Assembly: GCA_000715855.1 (NCBI GenBank) | Contig: KL571195.1 | Span: forward strand, 4,469-18,388 | DNA length: 13,920 nucleotides | Source of the DNA: Actinoplanes liguriensis | GTDB lineage: Bacteria > Actinomycetota > Actinomycetes > Mycobacteriales > Micromonosporaceae | Reading direction: 5' to 3' | Part shown: piece by piece, positions 6,323-12,990 of the stretch | Layout of the letters: each line of letters opens with the position of its first letter | How positions within the stretch are numbered: the first letter of the stretch is position 1 | Made by a program: the position numbers and the translations under genes | The notes under the pieces: model-generated | Database searches by the model: none | What the model was told of the DNA's origin: nothing | The model's input: only the letters and a program-made list of their open reading frames with translations

Positions 6323-6665
6323 TCAGATGGTGAGGGGCTCGGGGCCGGGCTCGTCGTCGAGCGCGAAGAGCATCGGGTCTGTCTCTTATACACATTGACG
6401 ACCGGTGCTCCGGGTGTTCCCGACAGTGCCGCGTGGCCCGGCTGATCGCGTCCGGATGATGCCGGCCGCCCCCGTACTCGCCGCAGCTCTCGCAGTCCCA
6501 CCGCCAGAACGGCAGGCCCTCCTCCGAGTGGTGCCGGCGGATCCTGAGCGGTGGCCCGGCCCGGTGCCGGGCAGCGCGCAGGATCCCCGGCATCTCCCCG
6601 GTGGGCGGCGGGCCGGGCGGGCGCCGCTGCCCCCCGATGAGCTCGGCCAACAGATTGCTGGTCAC
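6323..6665 (-). pseudogene. Small hypothetical protein with CxxC and His/Cys-rich region, broken by adapter
   Basis: The start is GTG 6665, five bases after a perfect GGAGGTGA (6668-6675 read on the minus strand). GTG 6671 is in frame but lies inside that site. The first 90 residues include a Gly/Pro-rich stretch (PPGPPPTGEMPGI), a basic patch and then FWRWDCESCGEYGGG...RHCREHPEH, whose CxxC and Cys/His spacing could bind zinc. At 6395 the frame runs into adapter. Beyond it, another frame gives PMLFALDDEPGPEPLTI and a TGA (6323-6325), an acidic tail that looks like the genuine C-terminus. The original gene was therefore probably about 110 residues or a little more. I do not recognise the family. 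The break is most likely technical. Confidence 0.55.
6379..6395 (+). other. Second Nextera/Tn5 mosaic-end adapter fragment (assembly artefact)
   Basis: CTGTCTCTTATACACAT is 17 bases of the Tn5 mosaic end, in the same orientation as the copy at 4417. It interrupts the small minus-strand gene and produces the tell-tale peptide MCIRDR on that strand. The flanks remain compatible with one gene, so the join is probably local, but an unknown number of bases may be missing. Confidence 0.95.
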
Positions 6666-6732
6666 CGTCACCTCCGTACGTCGAAAATGTCGGTGCCAGT
6701 GTGAAACGGGGACCGTGCCGTGAATCGGAGTT

Positions 6733-7998
6733 TCAGCGTGCGGTCACCACACCGAGCGACGATGCCGAGACACCGGGGAAGACCGAGGTCAGGTCGCCGA
6801 CGCCGCACCGGGCGCGAAGGATCTCGCCGATCACCGCGCGATAGTCGGTGGTGACCGCCAGATCGCCGTCGCGGAGCCGGGCCGCGGCCAGGCCGGGCCA
6901 GTCGCCGTAGACCTGGCCGCCGCGGACACCGCCGCCGAGCACGAACATCGCGTTGCCGTAACCGTGGTCGAGCCCGCCGGAGCCGTTCTGCGCGACCCGC
7001 CGGCCGAACTCGCTGATCGTGATCAGGGTGACCCGGCGCAGCCCGTCCGCGCCGAGGTCGGTGGCGAACGCGGCGATCGCGCTCGCGAGCTGCCCGAGCT
7101 GGTCGTGCATGCGCCGGCCGGGCTGGGCGCTGCCGAGGTTCTCGTGCATGTCCCAGTCGCCGGAGTCCACGGTCGCGGTCATCAGCCCGGCGTTCGCCTT
7201 GATCAGCCGGGCCACGTCGCGCAGCGCCGCCCCCAGGTCGGTCGACGGGTAGGACGCGCCGTTCGCCGGCGTGTACCCGGCGGTACGCAGCGCCTTCGCC
7301 CGGTCCAGCGCACCGGTGAGCTGGCCCGCGGTCCTGGCGAGCGCGGCCGGCGCACCCCGGTAGAGGGCGGTCATCGTGGCCGCGACCGGCTTGGCCGCGT
7401 CGTCGCCGTTCAACGCGAGGCCGTCGATCGAGGTGAGGCCGAGGTACGGCGCCGGCCCGTCGAGCACCCGGGCCGGGCGCGCGGTGCCCATCGCGATCGC
7501 GTCGAACGGGTCGTCGGCGCCGAGCGAGCCGAGCATCCGGCTCAGCCAGCCGGTCCGCAGCGAGGTGCCCGGCGCGGCCCGTTCCAGCTCCTCCATCGCG
7601 GAGAAGTGCGACCGGTTCGGGGCGGGCTGCCCGACGGCCTGCACGGCGGCGAGCTTGCCCGCGGTCCAGTACGGCAGCAGCGGCGCCAGGGCCGGGTGCA
7701 GCCCGAAGTACGCGCCACCGCCGATCAGCTGCGACTTCGGCACCGCGATCGACGGCCGGGCGGTGTAGTACGCCGGGTCCCCGGCGGGCACCACCGCGGA
7801 GAGCCCGTCGAATCCGCCGCGCAGCGACAGCAGCACGAGCACGTCACCGGAGTACGCCGGGTCGGCCGCGAACGCCAGCTGCGTGTCGAGCTGCGAGCCG
7901 GCCAGCCCGGCGAACGCACCGGCCGCGCCCGCGGCGAGCAGCCGCCGCCGGGACAGGGCGACCTTCCGCTCCTCGTCACAACCACAGTTCACAGTCAT
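6733..7998 (-). CDS. DUF1501 family Tat-exported protein
   Basis: The 421-residue protein has a twin-arginine signal: ALSRRRLLAAGAAGAFAGL, with SRRRLL at residues 16-21 and a likely cleavage after AFA at 44. The mature part begins with the DUF1501 hallmark SGDVLVLLSLRGGFDGLSAVVP. Later come GQPAPNRSHFSAMEELERA, the metal-ligand-like DSGDWDMHEN, and TLITISEFGRRVAQNGSGGLDHGYGNAMFVLGGG (split by normal linkers). These are core motifs of PF07394, related in fold to alkaline phosphatase/sulfatase enzymes, with Asp, His and Glu residues in the expected places. The biochemical role is unknown. The ATG overlaps the DUF1800 stop by one base (TGATG), so it is the second gene of a coupled pair. GAGG lies just before the start. 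Confidence 0.92.
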   Translation of the reverse strand: MTVNCGCDEERKVALSRRRLLAAGAAGAFAGLAGSQLDTQLAFAADPAYSGDVLVLLSLRGGFDGLSAVVPAGDPAYYTARPSIAVPKSQLIGGGAYFGLHPALAPLLPYWTAGKLAAVQAVGQPAPNRSHFSAMEELERAAPGTSLRTGWLSRMLGSLGADDPFDAIAMGTARPARVLDGPAPYLGLTSIDGLALNGDDAAKPVAATMTALYRGAPAALARTAGQLTGALDRAKALRTAGYTPANGASYPSTDLGAALRDVARLIKANAGLMTATVDSGDWDMHENLGSAQPGRRMHDQLGQLASAIAAFATDLGADGLRRVTLITISEFGRRVAQNGSGGLDHGYGNAMFVLGGGVRGGQVYGDWPGLAAARLRDGDLAVTTDYRAVIGEILRARCGVGDLTSVFPGVSASSLGVVTAR

Positions 7999-9584
7999 CA
8001 CCTCAGGGCAAAGTTCGGGGCGTTGAGGAGCATCGCCAGCAGATACGGGTACATCCAGCCAACCGCGGGATCGTTCGACTTCAGTTGCGACGCCGGTGTC
8101 TTGCCGTAGAAAGCGGCGAGCGCCGCGGTCTGCTCGGCGCCGAGGACGACTCCGAGCAGCCGTTTCGCGGTCGCGTCGATCAGCGCGCCGTAGGTGGCCG
8201 GCCGGGCGCCGATCATCCCGGTCAGCAGGTCGGCCGGTTTGACCAGGTCGGCGGGCCAGTACCCGGCGGCGATCGACAGGTGGAAGTTCCACCGCACCAG
8301 CAGGCCGGACGGCGACGCCCAGGCGGCGGCGACGTCCGGGTAGCCGTTCGGCGGGCCCCAGAGCATCGGCGCGTGACCGGCGTTGCGGGCCATCCAGTAG
8401 AGGCTCTCGTACGACTTGGTCCCGCTCGGCGGCGGACCGTAGCCGAGGATCCGGACGGTCGCCGCCAGGTCCTCCAACGGCGTACGAACCTTGGCGCCGA
8501 TCGCGCCCGCGAACTCGGTCGAGGTGAACAGCGCCCGCAGCACCGGCACGATCGACGACCGGTTGTCCAGGTAGACCTTGACCAGCTTGGTGATCAGACC
8601 GGCGGGCGGCACGTCGGCGACGAACCGGATACACAGCTTGGTGACGATCCGGCGCGCGGTCGACGGGTGCATCGCCAGGTAGTCGACGAACGCCATGGCG
8701 GCCGCCTCGCCACCGGTGGTGGTCGCGTTGGCGTGCGAGAACCCGAGGATCTTCACCGCGCCGACGACGTGGTTCGCGGCGTCGTACCGGTACTGCCCGG
8801 TCGTGTTGTCCACGCTCAGCCCGGTGAGCAGCTTCGCGGCGTCCTTCACGTCCGCCTCGGTGTACTCGAGCCCGACGGTGTGCAGCTCCATCAGCTCGCG
8901 GCCGTAGTTCTCGTTCGGCGCCAGCCGCGTGGAGAACCGGTTGTCCAGGTAGGTGAGCATCGCCGGGTGCCGGGCCGAGGCCTTGAGCAGGTCGGCGAAC
9001 GTGCCCAGGGCGTGCTTGCGGATCACGGCGCGGTCGTAGTCGGTGCGGCTGTCCCAGACGTCGCCGGACGGGCAGGTCACATTGAGGTGGTTCGACCAGA
9101 AGTCGGCCATCACCTCGAACAGCTGGCGCTCGCTCCAGATCGCCCGGATCGGGGCCGCGAACGAGAGCTGCCACATCGGGGTCCAGTCGAACTGTTTGAG
9201 CGCCCCGGCGGTGACCTTGGCACGGATCTCGGCGATGCTCAGGCCGCACAACGGCAGCCGGGCGATCAGCGCGTCGGCCTTCGCGTCGTCGATGCTCGCC
9301 GGCTTGAGCTGCCGGTCCAGCCAGGCGCTCGCACCCAGCGCCCGGATCTCCGCGATCGAGGCGGGGCTCGGCCCGTAGGTCGCCCGGCGCAGCAGGTGCA
9401 GCAGCGGGTCGGCGGGGAGGAGACCGGCGTTGTTCTCCTCGATCACGATCCCCGGCTCGACCGCGGTGTGCAGCCGCGAGTCGGCGAGGGCGGGCGAACC
9501 CGTGGCAAGCACGGCCGCGGCGCCGGCCGCGGCCGCGCCGCCGATCGCGGTACGCCGGTTCAGGGCCTGCTCGATAACGGTCAC
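7998..9584 (-). CDS. DUF1800 family exported protein, partner of DUF1501
   Basis: The 528-residue protein (from GTG 9584) has a Tat-like signal, ALNRRTAIGGAAAAGAAAVLA, with RR at residues 10-11. DUF1800 motifs follow in order: LLRRATYGPSP, FWSNHLNV, YDRAVIRKHALGTFADLLKASARHPAMLTYLDN (in two blocks), NENYGRELMELHTVG, RRIVTKLCIRFV and, near the end, MLWGPPNGYPDV. DUF1800 (PF08811) and DUF1501 are a widespread neighbouring pair of exported proteins without known chemistry. They probably form a complex or act on the same extracytoplasmic substrate. The start is uncertain: GTG 9614 has AGGGA about eight bases upstream, and TTG 9638 is also in frame. I chose 9584 because it gives a normal-length Tat leader. 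The gene ends in a one-base overlap with the DUF1501 start. Confidence 0.9.
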   Translation of the reverse strand: MTVIEQALNRRTAIGGAAAAGAAAVLATGSPALADSRLHTAVEPGIVIEENNAGLLPADPLLHLLRRATYGPSPASIAEIRALGASAWLDRQLKPASIDDAKADALIARLPLCGLSIAEIRAKVTAGALKQFDWTPMWQLSFAAPIRAIWSERQLFEVMADFWSNHLNVTCPSGDVWDSRTDYDRAVIRKHALGTFADLLKASARHPAMLTYLDNRFSTRLAPNENYGRELMELHTVGLEYTEADVKDAAKLLTGLSVDNTTGQYRYDAANHVVGAVKILGFSHANATTTGGEAAAMAFVDYLAMHPSTARRIVTKLCIRFVADVPPAGLITKLVKVYLDNRSSIVPVLRALFTSTEFAGAIGAKVRTPLEDLAATVRILGYGPPPSGTKSYESLYWMARNAGHAPMLWGPPNGYPDVAAAWASPSGLLVRWNFHLSIAAGYWPADLVKPADLLTGMIGARPATYGALIDATAKRLLGVVLGAEQTAALAAFYGKTPASQLKSNDPAVGWMYPYLLAMLLNAPNFALR

Positions 9585-9653
9585 GGCGTAAACGTCGGAA
9601 GTATCCGGGCCCACTGTCGGCTTCCCTGGCCGGTGCAACCGAATCGCTCCCTG

Positions 9654-9659
9654 GACAAT
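9654..9659 (+). promoter_or_regulatory. Possible -10 element for a leaderless spermidine-synthase-like gene
   Basis: GACAAT shares four of six bases with TATAAT and lies exactly six bases before ATG 9666, with no Shine-Dalgarno between. The same spacing is seen before the chitosanase and terC starts. There is no clear -35. The 82-bp divergent gap to the DUF1800 start must hold the promoters for both directions. Confidence 0.25.
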
Positions 9660-9665
9660 TGCCGG

Positions 9666-10525
9666 ATGGCACAGCGCAAGGCGTCACGACGGCGTATGGA
9701 GACGGTCGCCTCGGGCGTCGCGGAACTGGTCCCGGACCCGGATCGGGACACCGCGTTCACGCTGCTGCTCGACGGCGCGCCGCAGTCACACGTGGATCTC
9801 GCCGACCCGACGTACCTGCAGTTCGAGTACGTCCGGCGGATCGCGGCCGCGATCGACCTGGTGGCCGAGCCGCGCCGGCCACTGCGCGCGCTGCACCTGG
9901 GCGGCTGGGCGGCGGCGCGCTGACCCTGCCGCGCTATCTGGCCGCGACCCGCCCCGGCTCGGCGCAGCGGGTGGTGGAGATCGACGGGCCGCTGGTGGAG
10001 ATGGTCCGCCGCGAGCTCCCGCTTCCGGAGAAGGCGAGCATTCGCGTACGGGTCGGGGACGCGCGCGAGGCCGTGGAGAGCATGCGCGACGGCGCGTACG
10101 ACGTGATCGTCCTCGACGTCTTCGCCGGCGCCCGCACTCCCGCGCACCTGGCCTCGCTCGAATTCGCCGAGCAGCTGGCCCGCGTGCTCGACCCGTCCGG
10201 GTGGCTGGTCGCGAACATCGCCGACGGTCCACCGCTCAAGCACGCCCGCGCCCAGGTCGCCACGATCCGCGCGGTTCTGCCGCAGGCCTGTCTGGTGGCC
10301 GACGCAGCGGTGCTCCGCGGCCGCCGATTCGGCAATCTGGTGGTGCTCGCCGGGCGCACCCCGCCTCCGGTGGCCGAGCTCACCCGGCGAGCGGCCGGGG
10401 ACTGGTTCCCGGGGCGGGTGGAGATCGACCTCGACCGGTTCGCGGCCGGCGCGACGCCGGTCCCGGACGCGTCGGCGGTCGCTTCTCCGCCGCCACCGGC
10501 CGGGCTGTTCGGTAACCGAAAGTGA
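9666..10525 (+). pseudogene. Spermidine-synthase-like (aminopropyltransferase/methyltransferase fold) gene, frameshifted by 8-bp duplication
   Basis: The gene starts at ATG 9666 (MAQRKASRRRMETVASGVAE). The N-terminal half includes LLLDGAPQSHVDLADPTYLQFEYVRR, split here as one beta region. The C-terminal half has the Rossmann-type parts RVVEIDGPLVEMVRREL, IRVRVGDAREAVE and YDVIVLDVFAG, as in the spermidine synthase-like family of actinomycetes. The two halves are in different frames. TGGGCGGC at 9898-9905 is repeated exactly at 9906-9913. Removing one copy restores a single 283-residue frame through the glycine-rich LHLGGGALTLPRY cofactor loop. As written, translation stops at TGA 9921-9923. 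Whether the duplication is real or an assembly error is not decidable here. The true ligand (decarboxylated SAM or SAM) and product are unknown for this subfamily. Confidence 0.85.
9898..9913. repeat. Exact 8-bp tandem duplication that breaks the reading frame
   Basis: TGGGCGGC occurs twice head to tail. It adds eight bases at the codons of the glycine-rich cofactor loop and shifts the frame by two. Deleting one copy gives the expected LGGGAL. This is a classic slippage footprint or a repeat-related assembly error. Confidence 0.9.
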
Positions 10526-10684
10526 TCAAAGGTCCGACCCTTGGTTCACCTGGCATTACCGTCCGGTGTCGAATCCGGGAGTTCCGGTGTGATTCGCGTC
10601 GGGTGACTGGCGACACTGGCAGGACAACGCTGTAATCGTTTCGGCCGCGTTTTTCCGACTGCGGCGTGAACGGGGAAGGCAACC
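10526..10684 (+). promoter_or_regulatory. Intergenic control region with 21-bp-spaced direct repeat
   Basis: This 159-bp gap precedes the Tyr-pentad protein. TCCGGTGT occurs at 10562-10569 and 10583-10590, 21 bp apart (two helix turns), each followed by an ATTC-like sequence. Further down TGTAAT (about 10631-10636) could be a -10. A strong GGGGAAGG ribosome site stands just before ATG 10685. No convincing terminator for the upstream gene was found. Confidence 0.35.
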
Positions 10685-11728
10685 ATGTTCCACCAGCACT
10701 TCCTGTCCGCACCGGGCACCGATCTCGGACCGCTGGACAGCGGCGAGCGGATGCTCTGGCGCGGCCGCTGCGCCGTCGCCGAGTATGCGTTCGACGAGGC
10801 GTCCTCGCTACCGCGATGGACCCTCCCGGAGGAGACCGAGGTCCTCATCACGGACCGGCGGGTTCGCTATACGTATGCGGATGAGAGCACGCTGAGTAGT
10901 GGTGAGCTCTTCTGGCTGTGGCCGCAGCACCTGCGCGTCCAGCCGGGGAACCGGGATGTCGGCCGGACCGCCACGGTCACCCAGATCCAGCTCGTCTGCA
11001 ACGGGCCGGAGGGCAGCTTCCCGGCACTGGTGTTCGCGGGCGGTGACCTGGCCACCGTGGGCGACGCCGACAAGGTGGCGAACGTGCTGCGCCAGGCGAT
11101 CGCCCGCTTCCGGGTGGAGAACCAGACCGAGATCGGCGTGGCCCCGGTGCACGCGCGGATGCTGTCGCGCCTGGTGATCGGCCCGGAGTTCAGCAACTAC
11201 CAGGGCGGCGAGGGGCAGACGGTGACGCTGCTCGGCTCCGTCCAGGTCCCGGCCCCGGAGCCGGCCGAGCCCGCCTACGACGAGCCCGCATACCAGGATC
11301 AGGCCTACGCGGAGCAGGGCTACTCGGAGCAGGGTTACCAGGAGCAGCAGTACGGGCAGGCGGCCTACCAGGAGCCGGCGTATCAGGACTCGGTCTTCCA
11401 GGAGCAGTCGTACACCCAGCCGGTCTACGAGGAGGCCCCGGTCTCCTCGGTCCCGGTCTCGGCCACGCCGACCTCCGGCTCCCGGCCTCCCTCGGACCGG
11501 CCCGGCATGGCCGCCGACGCGGTCCGGGCCGAGCAGGCCATGCGCGCCGAGCAGGACACCCGTTACACCGAGCCGGACCTGGCGTCCCGCGCGTCCAGCC
11601 TGGCCGCCCGGGTGGCCAGCCTGCTGTCGTCGAACGAGGAGGACGAGGCGGCCTCCCGGCTCGGCGGTCAGACCACGAACCTGTCCGCTTACCTCAACCG
11701 GTCGGACGACCCGCAGTCACGCCGCTGA
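10685..11728 (+). CDS. Hypothetical protein with N-terminal folded domain and eleven Tyr-led pentapeptide repeats
   Basis: The 347-residue protein starts at ATG 10685 behind GGGGAAGG. It has no signal peptide or membrane segment. Residues about 1-170 look folded: mixed beta strands such as EVLITDRRVRYTYA and ELFWLWPQHLRVQ suggest a PH-like domain, followed by a helix (VANVLRQAIARFRVEN). I know similar proteins only as conserved hypotheticals of Micromonosporaceae. Residues 198-252 are eleven uninterrupted five-residue repeats with Tyr (once Phe) at 198, 203, 208 and so on to 248, consensus Y-Q-E-Q-A/G. A Pro/Ser linker and a helical end (RAEQAMRAEQ, then SRASSLAARVASLLSSNEED) follow. The repeat probably forms a disordered, sticky linker. 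The stop overlaps the convergent terC stop by 12 bp. Confidence 0.85.
   Translation: MFHQHFLSAPGTDLGPLDSGERMLWRGRCAVAEYAFDEASSLPRWTLPEETEVLITDRRVRYTYADESTLSSGELFWLWPQHLRVQPGNRDVGRTATVTQIQLVCNGPEGSFPALVFAGGDLATVGDADKVANVLRQAIARFRVENQTEIGVAPVHARMLSRLVIGPEFSNYQGGEGQTVTLLGSVQVPAPEPAEPAYDEPAYQDQAYAEQGYSEQGYQEQQYGQAAYQEPAYQDSVFQEQSYTQPVYEEAPVSSVPVSATPTSGSRPPSDRPGMAADAVRAEQAMRAEQDTRYTEPDLASRASSLAARVASLLSSNEEDEAASRLGGQTTNLSAYLNRSDDPQSRR
11276..11440 (+). repeat. Eleven 15-bp repeats coding Tyr-led pentapeptides
   Basis: The DNA is 165 bp with a TAC or TAT (once TTC) codon every 15 bp without a gap. Commonest following codons are CAG GAG CAG or GAG CAG GGC/GCC. Codon choices differ between units, so the array is old enough to have diverged but is held in strict register. 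Confidence 0.9.
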
Positions 11729-12937
11729 CGGCTCCGGCCGGACGAAACAGCTGCCGGCCGCGACCCGCTCCGCGTGCACCCGGTGCGCGCGGCGCAGCAG
11801 GTCCGCCAGCTCGCCCTGCCGGATGCGCTCGCGATAGCGCTCCGGCAGGGTCTCCAGGTTCTTCTCCTCGGCGAGGAGCAGGTGGTAGACCTCGTCGCAG
11901 TACGTCGGGTCCTTCTCGATCTCGAGGAACTCGGTCGCCCGGCGGCGCGCGGCCGCGGTGTACGTCCGGGCGCGGCCCCGCGGGCTCAGCAGCGACGCCA
12001 CCACGGTGACCACCAGCACCCCGATGATGATGCCGAGCGACGCCACGGTCGGGATCTCGGTGACCCCGATGTGCTCGCCCTCGTTGATGAACGGCACGTT
12101 GTTCTGGTGCAGGGCGTGCAGGATCAGCTTCACGCCGATCAGCGCGAGGATCGCGGACAGGCCGTAGGACAGGTACACCAGGCGGTCCAGCAGGCCGTCG
12201 ATCAGGAAGTACAGCTGGCGCAGCCCGAGCAGCGAGAACGCGGTCGCGGTGAAGACCAGGTAGACGTTCTGGGTGAGCCCGAAGATGGCCGGGATCGAGT
12301 CCAGCGCGAACAGGATGTCGGTGCCGCCGATCGCGACCATGACCAGCAGCATCGGGGTCAGCACCCGCTTGCCGTCCTGGTAGGTGACCAGCTTGTCGCC
12401 GTCGTAGGTGTCCGAGGTGCGCAGCACCCGCCGGGCCAGGCGGATCACCACGTTCTCCGGCGCGTCCTCCTCGTCGTCGTCCTTGCCGCGCACCAGGTTG
12501 CCCGCGGTGAGCAGCAGGATCAGGCCGAAGATGTAGAAGATCCAGGCGAACGAGTTGATCAGCGCCGCGCCGAGCAGGATGAACGCCGTCCGCGCGACGA
12601 GCGACACGGCGATCCCGACCAGCAGCACCTTCTGCTGATCCGCCCGGGGCACCTTGAAACTGCCGAGCAGCAGCAGGAACACGAAGAGGTTGTCGACCGA
12701 GAGCGCTTCCTCGGTGACGTAACCGGCGAAATACTCCGCGCCCATCGTGGACCCGCCGAACACCCAGACGCCGGCGCCGAACAGCAGCGCGATCGACACG
12801 TAGATCCCGGTCCACAGGGCCGCCTCACGCAGGCGCGGCACGTGCGCCCGCCGGACGTGGACGAAGAAGTCGAACAGCAGCAACCCGATGATCCCGAGAA
12901 CGGTCAGGAGCCACACCACACCGGAAACATCCTGCAT
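11717..12937 (-). CDS. TerC/Alx family integral membrane protein
   Basis: The 406-residue protein has about nine hydrophobic segments (near residues 6-26, 41-61, 80-94, 104-126, 130-148, 194-220, 225-247, 255-274 and 297-317). It carries the two TerC signatures with membrane acidic residues: TEEALSVDNLFVF (75-87) and GGTDILFALDSIPA (204-217). An acidic cytoplasmic loop (KDDDEEDAPEN, 152-162) and a long charged C-terminus (318-406) are further features. TerC/Alx proteins are linked to tellurite resistance in some bacteria and to manganese export, including supply of metal to exported enzymes. No other ter genes are near, so a housekeeping metal role is more likely than tellurite resistance. 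ATG 12937 lacks a Shine-Dalgarno, and TAAGCT lies six bases upstream, so the message may be leaderless. The gene ends in a 12-bp convergent overlap. Confidence 0.92.
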   Translation of the reverse strand: MQDVSGVVWLLTVLGIIGLLLFDFFVHVRRAHVPRLREAALWTGIYVSIALLFGAGVWVFGGSTMGAEYFAGYVTEEALSVDNLFVFLLLLGSFKVPRADQQKVLLVGIAVSLVARTAFILLGAALINSFAWIFYIFGLILLLTAGNLVRGKDDDEEDAPENVVIRLARRVLRTSDTYDGDKLVTYQDGKRVLTPMLLVMVAIGGTDILFALDSIPAIFGLTQNVYLVFTATAFSLLGLRQLYFLIDGLLDRLVYLSYGLSAILALIGVKLILHALHQNNVPFINEGEHIGVTEIPTVASLGIIIGVLVVTVVASLLSPRGRARTYTAAARRRATEFLEIEKDPTYCDEVYHLLLAEEKNLETLPERYRERIRQGELADLLRRAHRVHAERVAAGSCFVRPEPSAA

Positions 12938-12943
12938 CGGTCC

Positions 12944-12968
12944 AGCTTAGAGCCGATCGCCGCGGCTC
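12944..12968 (-). promoter_or_regulatory. Putative terC promoter -10 with adjoining hairpin
   Basis: On the minus strand TAAGCT (12944-12949) is followed by six bases and ATG 12937. Directly upstream, GAGCCG and CGGCTC (12950-12955 and 12963-12968) form a 6-bp inverted repeat with a 7-base loop. It may be an operator covering the promoter or a weak terminator for the gene ending at 12991. Confidence 0.3.
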
Positions 12969-12990
12969 ACCGCCCGGCCACGGGTGATCT

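Noticed and set aside
4417..6395. Adapter pair as the ends of a Tn5-like transposon flanking malQ
   Set aside because: The two mosaic ends are in direct, not inverted, orientation. There is no transposase or 9-bp target duplication, and the match is to the engineered adapter, so contamination explains it.
6702..6735. TGAAAC/GTTTCA inverted repeat as terminator of the DUF1501 gene
   Set aside because: It has only six base pairs with a 22-base loop and overlaps the stop codon. It is too weak to call.
8085..9665. Plus-strand frame running into the spermidine-synthase-like start
   Set aside because: It lies antisense to DUF1800, and the real gene begins at ATG 9666 in the same frame.
7999..9687. 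Long open frame extending the DUF1501 frame upstream across the whole DUF1800 gene, giving a 984-residue product
   Set aside because: The upstream part is an Arg/Pro/Ala-rich shadow of the DUF1800 gene in another frame. DUF1501 has its own ATG and Tat signal at 7998.
11717..12937. Tellurite-resistance (ter) cluster
   Set aside because: Only a TerC/Alx-type protein is present; no terA, terB, terD or terZ genes are in the window.
12938..12990. yybP-ykoY manganese riboswitch before terC
   Set aside because: The gap is only 53 bp and shows one small hairpin. It is too short and lacks the expected conserved loops.
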